From: Fontivita pretiosa
Lineage (GTDB): Bacteria; Planctomycetota; Phycisphaerae; Tepidisphaerales; Tepidisphaeraceae
NCBI RefSeq assembly: GCF_050410795.1
Contig: NZ_CP191258.1
Coordinates: forward strand, 3,596,001 to 3,660,000
DNA length: 64,000 bases
Reading direction: 5' to 3'
Below, one piece after another: positions 54,074 through 63,179 of the stretch. The notes under the pieces were generated by a model. The model had not been told where the DNA came from. It worked only from the letters and a program-made list of their open reading frames with translations, and searched no databases. Numbering within the stretch: position 1 is the first letter of the stretch; the number at the start of each line of letters is the position of its first letter. The translations under genes were made by a program, and so were the position numbers.

Positions 54074-55567
54074 ATGAGCACGATACTCGCCATCGATCAG
54101 AGCACGTCGGCCACCAAGGCCTTGCTGTATGACACCGATGGGAATCTGCTCGAGAAGGTCTCTATCGAGCATCGGCAGATTTATCCTGAACCGGGACTGG
54201 TCGAGCACGACGCCGAGCAGATCTGGCAGAACACGCTGGCGGCGATGCGGGGGTTGCTTCAGCAAGTCGCGTCGCGCGCCGGTGAGATTGCGGGGCTGAG
54301 CATCACCAATCAGCGGGAGACGTTCGTGGTCTTCGACCGCGCGACCGGCCAGCCCCTGCACAACGCGATCGTGTGGCAATGCCGGCGGGGAGATCCGATC
54401 TGCGCCGAGCTGAAGCAGGCCGGGCACGAGCCGCTGGTGGCGCGCAAAACGGGGCTGAAGATCGACACGTATTTTTCCGCGTCGAAGCTGGCGTGGCTCA
54501 TTCGCCACCGACCACAGATCGGCACCAGGCTCGCCAGCGGCGAGGCGCTGTTCGGGACGATCGATACCTACCTCATCTACCGGCTCACCAACGGCCAGGT
54601 CTTTGCGACGGATCACACCAACGCCAGCCGCACGCTGCTGTTCGACATCGGGCGGCTGGCCTGGGACGAGGAGCTTTGCAGTCTGTTCGGGGTGCCGATG
54701 CGGGCGCTGCCGCAGGTGCGCGACAGCACGGCCCGCTTCGGCACAACAGACCTGCACGGGCTGCTTGATCGCCAGATCCCCATTTGCGGCGTGATGGGCG
54801 ATTCGCAGGCGTCGCTGTTTGCGCATCGATGTTTCAGTCCCGGGATGGCCAAGGTAACGCTGGGCAGCGGATCATCGCTGCTGCTGAACGTGGGCAGCGA
54901 GGTCCGCAGTGGCGGCGACGCGGCGGTCACGACCGTCGCCTGGACGCATGCGGGCAGGCCGACCTACTCGTTCGAGGGGATCATCAACTATTCGGCCGCG
55001 ACGATCGAATGGCTGAAGAATCAGCTTGGGCTGATTCGCGACGCGGCCGAGAGCGAAGCTGCGGCACGTTCGGTGCCGGACAACGGGGGAGTGTACCTTG
55101 TACCGGCGTTCGCGGGGCTGAGCGCGCCATACTGGTCGGCCGGGGCGCGGGCGGCGATCGTCGGCATGACGGCGCACACGAATCGCAACCACATCATCCG
55201 CGCGGCGCTGGAGTCGATCGCCTACCAGATTCGCGACGTGCTGGACGCGATGAAGCACAGCGCCGGAATCCAGCTTCGGGCGATCAACGCCGACGGCGGG
55301 GCGACGCGAAACCGCCTGCTCATGCAGTTCATCGCCGACATGACCGGGTTGCAGGTCAACGCCGCGCGGATCGCCGAGTGCTCGCCGCTGGGCGCGGCGA
55401 TGGCGGGGATGCTGGGGCTGGGCGTGCATCGCTCGCTGGATGAGCTGGCGAAGCTGCCGCGCGAGGTGCAGACCTATCAGCCCGCCATGCCGCAGGCACA
55501 GGTTGAACGCCTGCACGCCGGCTGGAAGCGCGCCGTCAGGCAGGTTCTTGCCGGAGCCGAACCGTGA
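54074..55567 (+). CDS. FGGY-family carbohydrate kinase, glycerol-kinase-like
   Basis: A 497-residue FGGY kinase. Counterparts of the glycerol-binding residues of E. coli GlpK are kept: Arg81 and Glu82 in ITNQRETFVVFDR, Tyr133 in DTYFSASKLAWL, Asp243 in GVMGDSQASLF. The phosphate loops are IDQSTSATKALLYD and GSGSSLLLNVGSE, and GGATRNRLLMQF is near the C-terminus. By sequence it looks like a glycerol kinase; by context it should phosphorylate the ketose made by the isomerase. A branched ketose with a glycerol-like end, such as apulose, would satisfy both. GTGA overlap joins it to the next gene. Confidence 0.88.
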   Translation: MSTILAIDQSTSATKALLYDTDGNLLEKVSIEHRQIYPEPGLVEHDAEQIWQNTLAAMRGLLQQVASRAGEIAGLSITNQRETFVVFDRATGQPLHNAIVWQCRRGDPICAELKQAGHEPLVARKTGLKIDTYFSASKLAWLIRHRPQIGTRLASGEALFGTIDTYLIYRLTNGQVFATDHTNASRTLLFDIGRLAWDEELCSLFGVPMRALPQVRDSTARFGTTDLHGLLDRQIPICGVMGDSQASLFAHRCFSPGMAKVTLGSGSSLLLNVGSEVRSGGDAAVTTVAWTHAGRPTYSFEGIINYSAATIEWLKNQLGLIRDAAESEAAARSVPDNGGVYLVPAFAGLSAPYWSAGARAAIVGMTAHTNRNHIIRAALESIAYQIRDVLDAMKHSAGIQLRAINADGGATRNRLLMQFIADMTGLQVNAARIAECSPLGAAMAGMLGLGVHRSLDELAKLPREVQTYQPAMPQAQVERLHAGWKRAVRQVLAGAEP

Positions 55568-58215
55568 TCCGTCCCACGCGGCTGCGGTGCGAGTACCGCG
55601 ACAATCCCATCGATATCGAGACGCAGCGGCCGCGGCTGAGCTGGCGGCTGGAAGCGGACGATCCTTCGAAGCGCGGGCAGGAGCAGTCGGCCTATCAGAT
55701 CGTCGTCATTGACCACAGCGGGCAGGTGATCTGGGATTCGGGACGGGTGGCGTCGTCGCAGACGGATCAGATCGCCTACGGTGGAGCGGCGCTGGCGACA
55801 TATCAGCAGGTCTGGTGGAAAGTGCGTGTGTGGGATGCCGAAGGTCGCGCTTCTGACTGGAGTGCCCCGGCGACATGGACCATGGCGCTGCTGCACCCGC
55901 AGGACTGGCAGGGGCGCTGGATCCGGATGCCCCAGGTTGCGGAGGATCGCCTGCCGATCTTCCGGCGATCGCTCCACCTGGACAAGCCAATGACCCGCGC
56001 GATGCTGTACTTTTGCGGCCTGGGACAGCATGAGCTGCGCCTCAACGGGCAGCTCGTCGGGCAAAACGTGCTGGATCCGCCCTGGGCGATGTACAACAAA
56101 ACCTGCCTGTACGTGGTGCATGATGTAACGCAGTTGCTGCGCGCGGGCGAGAACGTGCTGGGGGTGATGCTCGGCAACGGCATGTACAACGTGACCGGGC
56201 ATCGCTACAGGAAATTCAAAGGCTCCTTCGGCCCGCCCAGGGCCATCGGACAGCTTCATGTCGAGCACACCGATGGCACATCGATCACGATCGGCACGGA
56301 CGAGTCTTGGAAGGTGTTGCCAGGACCGATCACGTTCACGTGTATCTATGGCGGGGAGGATTACGACGCCCGACTGGAGCAGCCGGGATGGGACAGCCCC
56401 GGCTTTGACGATTCAGGCTGGATGAACGCCGTGATCAGCGAAGGCCCCGGCGGGGAACTTCGCGCTGCGCAGATGCCGCCACTGCGCGTGATGCGCAGCT
56501 ACGCGCCGACGAAGTTTGTGGATGTGGAGCAGGGTGTGCGGGTGTTCGATCTGGGGCAGAACTTTTCGGGCTGGGCACAGATCAGGGTTGAGGGTCAACC
56601 CGCGGATAAGGTGACACTCACCACCGCCGAGCTGCTTGGCGACGATGGTCAGGTGAATCAGAAGCCCACCGGCAGCCCGGTGTCGTATTCCTACACGCTT
56701 CGAGGCGAGGGTGTGGAAGGCTGGCGGCCACGGTTCACCTATACGGGGTTTCGTTACGTTCAGGTCCAGACGCCGGCGTCGGTGAAGCTGCTGGAGCTTG
56801 AAGGGCAGTTCATCCATCAGTCCGCCCAGGTCGTCGGGCAGTTCGAATGCTCCAATGAGCTGTTCAACCGCATCCATCGACTGATCAACTTCGCGATCCT
56901 GAGCAACCTCCAGCATGTGATGACGGACTGCCCGCATCGCGAGAAGCTCGGCTGGCTGGAGCAGACGCACCTGATGGGGCCGTCGATCGCGTACAACTAC
57001 GACGTGGCGAGGTTCTACGAGAAGATCTGCCGCGACATGCGCGACTCGCAGCACGGAAACGGCATGATTCCGACGATCGCGCCGCAGTACACCGCGTTCA
57101 AGCCGCCGTGGGACATGTTCAATGATTCCCCGGAATGGGGCAGCGCGGCGGTGCTGTGTCCGTGGCTGATCCACCAGTTCTATGGCGACGTTCGCATCCT
57201 GGAAGACAACTACCCGATGATGCGACGGTACATTGCGTATCTCGCGTCGCGCGCGGTGGAGGGGATCATCGAGTTCGGACTTGGCGACTGGTACGACATC
57301 GGCCCGGGCAGGCCGGGGTTCAGCAAGCTCACATCGCCGGGGTTGACGGCGACGGCGATCTACTACGCCGACCTGCTGGTTATGGAGCAGGTGGCGCGGC
57401 TTCTGGGACACATGGATGAGGCGGCGGAGTATGCATCCCGGGCGGAGCAAACTCGCCAGAGCTTCAACGCCCGATTCTTCAACGCCCAGACCAAATGCTA
57501 CGACCGGGGCAGCCAGACCGCCCAGGCAATGCCGCTGGCGCTGGGGCTGGTTCCCCCGCAGCATCGCGATGACGTGCTCAAGAATCTGATCGACGACATC
57601 CGCGCCCACGACGATCACATCACCGCCGGCGATATCGGGTTCCGCTACGTGATCCAGGCGTTGTCGCAGGCGGGACGGTCGGATGTGATCGGCGACCTGC
57701 TGAGCCGCACTGATCCGCCCAGCTACGGCAGCCAGCTCGAACGCGGCGCCACGACGCTCACCGAAGCCTGGGACGCCAACCCCCGTGCGTCGCAGAATCA
57801 CCTGATGCTCGGGCACGCCGAGTCGTGGTTCTACGAATCGCTGGCAGGCATCCGGATCGACCACTGGCAAGCCGGACCTCGGCGCATCGTCATCAATCCG
57901 GCTATCGTCAGGCACGTCGATTGGGCTTCGGCGAGCTTTGATTCGGCGATGGGTCGGATCAGCTCGCAATGGCGACGCCAGGGCCAGAAGCTGACGCTGT
58001 CCGTGACGATCCCGATCAATGCCAGCGCGACGGTGTATGTTCCGACGGCCGATCCGGCCAGCGTGCACGAGAGCGGTGGCCGGCCCGATCCGTCGCGGGG
58101 CGTTCGTCTTCTGGCCCGCGAGCCGGCGGCGGCTGTCTTCGAGCTGGCGTGCGGCTCTTACGTCTTCGAGTCCGCGGTCATTCCAGCACCACCAGCAGAT
58201 CATTGGCCTGAATGA
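55564..58215 (+). CDS. GH78-family alpha-L-rhamnosidase
   Basis: An 883-residue GH78 enzyme with all usual parts: N-terminal beta domain (PRLSWRLEADDPSKRGQEQSAYQI), rhamnosidase N domain with the RLNGQLVGQNVLDPPW stretch, (alpha/alpha)6 barrel (about 430-760) and C-terminal domain. The family motif DCPHREKLGWLEQ lies at residues 455-467, and ELGLGDWYDIG-type acid residues near 570-580 (GLGDWYDIGPG). GTG start at 55564, overlapping the previous stop. No signal peptide. Its last 38 bp overlap the 3' end of the pyruvate carboxylase gene on the other strand. Confidence 0.93.
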   Translation: MIRPTRLRCEYRDNPIDIETQRPRLSWRLEADDPSKRGQEQSAYQIVVIDHSGQVIWDSGRVASSQTDQIAYGGAALATYQQVWWKVRVWDAEGRASDWSAPATWTMALLHPQDWQGRWIRMPQVAEDRLPIFRRSLHLDKPMTRAMLYFCGLGQHELRLNGQLVGQNVLDPPWAMYNKTCLYVVHDVTQLLRAGENVLGVMLGNGMYNVTGHRYRKFKGSFGPPRAIGQLHVEHTDGTSITIGTDESWKVLPGPITFTCIYGGEDYDARLEQPGWDSPGFDDSGWMNAVISEGPGGELRAAQMPPLRVMRSYAPTKFVDVEQGVRVFDLGQNFSGWAQIRVEGQPADKVTLTTAELLGDDGQVNQKPTGSPVSYSYTLRGEGVEGWRPRFTYTGFRYVQVQTPASVKLLELEGQFIHQSAQVVGQFECSNELFNRIHRLINFAILSNLQHVMTDCPHREKLGWLEQTHLMGPSIAYNYDVARFYEKICRDMRDSQHGNGMIPTIAPQYTAFKPPWDMFNDSPEWGSAAVLCPWLIHQFYGDVRILEDNYPMMRRYIAYLASRAVEGIIEFGLGDWYDIGPGRPGFSKLTSPGLTATAIYYADLLVMEQVARLLGHMDEAAEYASRAEQTRQSFNARFFNAQTKCYDRGSQTAQAMPLALGLVPPQHRDDVLKNLIDDIRAHDDHITAGDIGFRYVIQALSQAGRSDVIGDLLSRTDPPSYGSQLERGATTLTEAWDANPRASQNHLMLGHAESWFYESLAGIRIDHWQAGPRRIVINPAIVRHVDWASASFDSAMGRISSQWRRQGQKLTLSVTIPINASATVYVPTADPASVHESGGRPDPSRGVRLLAREPAAAVFELACGSYVFESAVIPAPPADHWPE

Positions 58216-61200
58216 TGCTGCCCGGCCTGACCAGCACGTCGGCGACCGTGGCGCTGCGTGGGCTGTAGACGGCGGTTTCCATCTTCATGGCCTCGATGCT
58301 GAGCAGCCGTTCGCCTTCCCTGACCGGCTGGCCCTTCTTGACCGCGACGGTGCTGACTTTTCCGGGCATCGGCGCGCCGATGTGGTTGGGATCGTCCGGG
58401 TCGGCCCGGGGGTGCCGGTGCGCGCTGCTCTCCAAGGAGCGGTCGGCGACATCGACGCTGCGCGGCTGGCCATTGAGCTCGAAAAAGACCGTTCGCGTTC
58501 CGTCTTCATGAGGATCGCTGGTCGTCAGGTAACGGATCAGCAGCGTTTTGCCCGGTTCGATTTCCACGGAGATCTCCTCGCCGCGCTGAAGCCCGTAGAA
58601 AAACGGACCAGTCGGGATCACGCTGGTGTTGCTGTACTGTGCCTGGTGCTTCTGGAAGTCCAGGAACACCTGCGGGTACATGAGATAGGACAGCACATCA
58701 TCGTCGCTGGCCGCCCGGCCGATCTTGCGGCTCAGTTCCTTTTTGGTTTCCGCCAGGTTGACCTTCGGCAGCTTCGCGCCCGCCCGGCCGGCCAGCGGCT
58801 TGACCCCCGCCGAATCCAGAATGATCTTCTGAAGAACCTTGGGAAATCCTCCCGGCGGGGTGCCGATCATCCCCTGCATCATCTCCACCACGCTTCGCGG
58901 AAAGCTGAGCTTTCGCCCGGGCGTGAGGATGTCCATCGGCGTGAGATTGTTGGTCACCATGAACAGCGCCATGTCGCCGACGACTTTGGACGAAGGCGTG
59001 ACCTTCACGATGTCGCCGAAAAGCTGGTTGACCGTGGCATACATCTCGGCGACCTCGTTCCAGCGGTCCTCCAGGCCCATCGATTTGGCCTGTTGCCTGA
59101 GGTTGGTGAACTGCCCGCCGGGCATCTCGTGCTCATAGACGTGCGCGGTGCCGGCCTTGATGTTCTCCTCGAACGGGTAGTAGTACTCGCGTACTGCTTC
59201 CCAGTAGTCGGCGATCTGGTTGAGGGCTTTGAGGTCCAGCCCGCTGTCTCGCGGGGTGTGCTGAAGCGCCGCCACCAGCGAATTGAGGTTCGGCTGCGAC
59301 GTCCCGCCGCTCATCGAGGCGATGGCGGCATCGGCGATATCGACCCCGGCATCCGATGCGCGAAGAATCGAGCCGGCGTTGATCCCGCTGGTGTCGTGCG
59401 TGTGGAAGTGGATCGGCACATCCACTTCCTCACGCAACGCCTTGACCAGCGCATAGGCCGCGTACGGCTTGCACAGCCCGGCCATGTCCTTGATCCCCAG
59501 GATGTGCGTGCCCATCCGCACGAGCTGCTTGGCCATCTTCACGTAGTACTTGAGGCTGTATTTGGTGCGTTTGGGATCCAGGATATCGCCGGTGTAGCAG
59601 ATCGCGGCCTCGCAGATGGAGCTGGTCTGCTCAAGAACCGTTTCCATCGCGACCTTCATGTTGTCCAGCGAGTTGAGCGAATCGAAGATGCGGAACACGT
59701 CGATGCCGCGCAGTGACGCATGTCTGATGAAAGCGCGAACGACGTTGTCGGGATAGTTGGTGTATCCCACGGCGTTGCTGGCCCGCAGCAGCATCTGGAA
59801 CAGGATGTTGGGGATCCGGGCGCGCAGCAGCTCCAGCCGCTGCCAGGGATCTTCCTGCAAAAATCGCATCGACGTGTCGAACGTCGCCCCGCCCCACATC
59901 TCCAGGCTGAACAGATCGGGCAGCAGGTAAGCCACCGCGTCGGCGACGCGGAGCATGTCGTAGGTTCGCACTCGCGTGGCCAGCAGCGACTGATGCGCAT
60001 CCCGCATCGTGGTGTCGGTGAACAGCAGTCGCTTCTGATCGCGAACCCAGCGGGCGAACCTTTCCGGACCCAGCTCCAGCAGCCTGTCGCGCGTGCCCGG
60101 GGGCGGGGTCACCCGTCGCTCGAACTTCGGGATTGGTGGCTCGGGAAGCTCCCTGCCGGGGACGACTTTTCCCCTGACATCCGGCCGGCCGTTCACGATC
60201 ACGTCCGCCAGATAGCTCAGGATTTTGGTTCCGCGGTCGCGGCGCGGCTTGAAGCGGAACAGCTCCGGGGTGGTGTCGATGAAGGTAGTGGTTGCTTCCC
60301 CGGCCTGGAAGGTCGGATGCAGGACCAGGTTTTCCAGGAACGGGATGTTGGTTTTGACGCCGCGCACGCGCCACTCGCGCAGCGCCCGATCCGCCCGACG
60401 GCAGGCCTCCTGAAGCGATCCGCCCCAGGCGGTGATTTTCACCAGCAGCGAGTCGAAGTAGGGCGTGATGACGGCGCCGCTGAAGGCCGTTCCCGCGTCC
60501 AGCCGGATCCCGAACCCCGCCGCGCTGCGATAATTGATCAGCCTCCCGTAGTCCGGGATGAAATTGTTCTCGGGGTCTTCGGTGGTGATGCGACACTGGA
60601 TGGCCACGCCGCGCGGCTCGATGTTCTCCTGCCGCGGGACGTTCAGCGGCGGCTCGTGCAGCCTGTGTCCCTGGGCGATCAGGATCTGGCTTTTGACGAT
60701 ATCCACGCCGGTCACGACCTCGGTCACCGTGTGCTCGACCTGGATCCGCGGGTTGACTTCGATGAAGTAGAAGTCGCCGCTGTCCACATCCAGGAGGAAC
60801 TCGACGGTACCGGCGTTGATGTAGTTGGCGGCGCGGCACAGCCGCACGGCGGCGTCGCAGATCCGCGCCCGCAGATCGCGCGAGAGGTTGGTGGCCGGCG
60901 CGACTTCGACGACCTTCTGGTGCCGCCGCTGCACCGAGCAGTCCCGCTCCCACAGATGCACGAGGTTGCCGTGCTGATCGCCCAGGATCTGCACCTCGAT
61001 GTGCTTGGCGCGGGGGATGTACTTTTCGAGGAAGACTTCAGGGCGTCCGAAGGCGGCGCCGGCCTCGCGCTGGGCTTCGGCGAGCTTGTCGGGCAGCTCA
61101 TCGGCGCTGCGGACGACGCGCATTCCACGGCCGCCTCCCCCGAAGCTGGCCTTGACGATCAGCGGATACCCGATTTTCCTGGCTGCGGCCCTGACCTGCG

Positions 61201-61642
61201 ACAGGTCGCTGATGCCATGCTCGCTGCCGGGCAGGGTGGGCACGCCGCTGCGGCGGGCCAGTTGCTTGGCGGCGGTCTTGTCGCCGAAGGTCTTGAGCAG
61301 CTCGGGCGTGGGTCCGACGAAGGTGATCCCGTTCAGCGCGCACGCCTGCGCCAGCTCCGCGGTCTCGGACAGAAACCCGTAACCGGGGTGGATCGCATCG
61401 GCGCCATGATCCAGCGCCGTGCGGATCATGTTCTCGACGCTCAGATACCCCTTGACCGGTTCGCCGCCCTGCTCAGGACCGATCAGGTAGGCTTCATCGG
61501 CCTTGAACCGGTGCAGGGCAAAGCGATCTTCGTAAGTATAGACGGCGACGGTCTGGAGCCCCAGCTCGGCGGCGGCTCGGAAGACGCGGATGGCGATTTC
61601 GCTTCGATTGGCAACCAGCAGTTTGCGCATGGGCCGCGACAT
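58178..61642 (-). CDS. pyc: Pyruvate carboxylase
   Basis: A full-length 1154-residue enzyme that makes oxaloacetate from pyruvate. Biotin carboxylase domain (about 1-455; KASFGGGGRGMRVV, EVNPRIQVEHTVTE), carboxyltransferase domain (about 535-810; LFTDTTMRDAHQSLLATRVRT, HFHTHDTSG), tetramerisation domain, and a biotinyl domain at the end with Lys1120 in EAMKMET, 34 residues from the C-terminus. Starts at 61642 (MSRPMRK) or 61630 are possible. It supplies the TCA cycle, to which fumC and sdhB in the left part also belong. Its 3' end overlaps the GH78 gene by 38 bp. Confidence 0.96.
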   Translation of the reverse strand: MSRPMRKLLVANRSEIAIRVFRAAAELGLQTVAVYTYEDRFALHRFKADEAYLIGPEQGGEPVKGYLSVENMIRTALDHGADAIHPGYGFLSETAELAQACALNGITFVGPTPELLKTFGDKTAAKQLARRSGVPTLPGSEHGISDLSQVRAAARKIGYPLIVKASFGGGGRGMRVVRSADELPDKLAEAQREAGAAFGRPEVFLEKYIPRAKHIEVQILGDQHGNLVHLWERDCSVQRRHQKVVEVAPATNLSRDLRARICDAAVRLCRAANYINAGTVEFLLDVDSGDFYFIEVNPRIQVEHTVTEVVTGVDIVKSQILIAQGHRLHEPPLNVPRQENIEPRGVAIQCRITTEDPENNFIPDYGRLINYRSAAGFGIRLDAGTAFSGAVITPYFDSLLVKITAWGGSLQEACRRADRALREWRVRGVKTNIPFLENLVLHPTFQAGEATTTFIDTTPELFRFKPRRDRGTKILSYLADVIVNGRPDVRGKVVPGRELPEPPIPKFERRVTPPPGTRDRLLELGPERFARWVRDQKRLLFTDTTMRDAHQSLLATRVRTYDMLRVADAVAYLLPDLFSLEMWGGATFDTSMRFLQEDPWQRLELLRARIPNILFQMLLRASNAVGYTNYPDNVVRAFIRHASLRGIDVFRIFDSLNSLDNMKVAMETVLEQTSSICEAAICYTGDILDPKRTKYSLKYYVKMAKQLVRMGTHILGIKDMAGLCKPYAAYALVKALREEVDVPIHFHTHDTSGINAGSILRASDAGVDIADAAIASMSGGTSQPNLNSLVAALQHTPRDSGLDLKALNQIADYWEAVREYYYPFEENIKAGTAHVYEHEMPGGQFTNLRQQAKSMGLEDRWNEVAEMYATVNQLFGDIVKVTPSSKVVGDMALFMVTNNLTPMDILTPGRKLSFPRSVVEMMQGMIGTPPGGFPKVLQKIILDSAGVKPLAGRAGAKLPKVNLAETKKELSRKIGRAASDDDVLSYLMYPQVFLDFQKHQAQYSNTSVIPTGPFFYGLQRGEEISVEIEPGKTLLIRYLTTSDPHEDGTRTVFFELNGQPRSVDVADRSLESSAHRHPRADPDDPNHIGAPMPGKVSTVAVKKGQPVREGERLLSIEAMKMETAVYSPRSATVADVLVRPGSIIQANDLLVVLE

Positions 61643-61812
61643 TGTGAAAGGATGCCGGGAATTTGCAAGCGGACCAAAACATCTGGCATCAGTGGCGCAG
61701 ATGATCCGTTTTGCGCAGGATACATCAGCACCCGTGCGACAGGATGTTGCCGCATGACTGCGGAGAGGATCGGCTTTGACTTGGTGGTCTGAAGCTGCGA
61801 CACTCTCGGCCC

Positions 61813-63009
61813 GTGGGAGCGCGTCTGTGCCAGACCACCAGTTTTGTGGGGATCATCGCGCTGATCGCGATCACGGTCTTTGCGCCCAAGCGACTCGTTT
61901 ACGATGAGCCCTGGTACCTTGGCACCGTGCCGTTGCTGCGGGAGCAAGGCCTCAGCATCCAATTCCTCCGTTCGCTCCCTGGACCAGCGGGGCCGCTGTA
62001 CACGTTCGTGCACTTCGCGTTCGAGCCGTTTACCGGTCTGCGGGCGCCCGGGGTGCGTCTGGTGAACCTGGGGATGTTCGGTCTGTTGATCGCGTTCACC
62101 GCATGGCTCTGCCGTCTGCGCGGAGACGATGTGTCCATCGCATTTTCGCTCGTCGGGCTTCCCCTTCTCTGGAAAATGAGCGGTCTGGCGATGACCGAGA
62201 TGCCCGCGATGTCGCTTTTCATGGCGGGATTGGCAGCACTTTGGGCATCGATGCAGCGATCCGGGCACCGTCAGTTGATACTGTCTGTCCTCGCCGGTGC
62301 ATGCTTCGGAATTGCCGCGTTGGGTCGTCAACCGCTGCTGGTGGTTATCGTCGCAATCCCGATCCTCTGGCAATCGCGCCAGCACGCGTTGCCCCTGCTG
62401 GCGGCGATGGTTGTGCCACTGATCATCACTGTGCCGGTCTTCTGGGCTTGGAAAGGCCTTGTGCCTCCCCAGGCGGCATCCACGGCGTCTGGGTGGGCAC
62501 CAGGCCACGCCGCGCTCGCTCTGGCCTACGCAGCAGCGCTGGTCCTCATCCTCGCGCCAGGTTTCTTCAAACTCACCGGCCCGCTGCTTGTCTGCGCTGC
62601 GGCAATGTCGATTGGTCAGATACTGCTCTGGCCTGTCCGGATCATCCCGATGGTCGGGATCGCCCGTGGCGTGCTGCCCGCGAGCTTTCTGGCACCATTT
62701 TCAGTGGCCGTGGTCGCCGTGATGCTCCTCGCCGGCTGGCTCCTGGCTCTCTCGATCGTACGCCGCATGGCGCGTTACCCCGAGCAGCGTTGGGGCTCGT
62801 TTCTCGGTCTAACTTGCCTGCTGCTGTTGATCAGCGCTGCAAAGGTGACCCACCAGTTCTCTCCTCGCTACGCCGCTGTGGCGGCGCCGCTGCTCGTGCT
62901 GATCACTGCGGAACATTCTCCTCAAACTCCCGCGAAAGCGGCGCGGCTTGCGATCGGCATCGCCATCGGCGGCGCAAGCCTCACCTCTTTTTTCTTCTTC
63001 ACGCATTGA
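61813..63009 (+). CDS. GT-C-like polytopic membrane protein
   Basis: A 398-residue hydrophobic protein with about ten membrane helices. After the first helix comes a loop with DEPWYLGTVPLLREQG, the acidic Asp-Glu motif that GT-C glycosyltransferases (ArnT/PMT-like) place there. Such enzymes use polyprenyl-phosphate sugars at the outer side of the membrane, but no further family was recognised and an inactive relative is possible. GTG start at 61813; no strong Shine-Dalgarno. Divergent from pyruvate carboxylase. Confidence 0.6.
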   Translation: MGARLCQTTSFVGIIALIAITVFAPKRLVYDEPWYLGTVPLLREQGLSIQFLRSLPGPAGPLYTFVHFAFEPFTGLRAPGVRLVNLGMFGLLIAFTAWLCRLRGDDVSIAFSLVGLPLLWKMSGLAMTEMPAMSLFMAGLAALWASMQRSGHRQLILSVLAGACFGIAALGRQPLLVVIVAIPILWQSRQHALPLLAAMVVPLIITVPVFWAWKGLVPPQAASTASGWAPGHAALALAYAAALVLILAPGFFKLTGPLLVCAAAMSIGQILLWPVRIIPMVGIARGVLPASFLAPFSVAVVAVMLLAGWLLALSIVRRMARYPEQRWGSFLGLTCLLLLISAAKVTHQFSPRYAAVAAPLLVLITAEHSPQTPAKAARLAIGIAIGGASLTSFFFFTH

Positions 63010-63179
63010 AGGCCCAAACAGATTGCCCGGTACACTGCGTGTGAGTGCATGTACTCGCCTGGTCGAAGATGCGAAAAAAAAGCGTGAACAGAGCCAGATG
63101 TCCGGTATCCAGAGGCGCTGCCGGGCCTATGATCGGATGTTGTTGGGCAGGCTGGCATGAATACCTGCCACTACGGATC

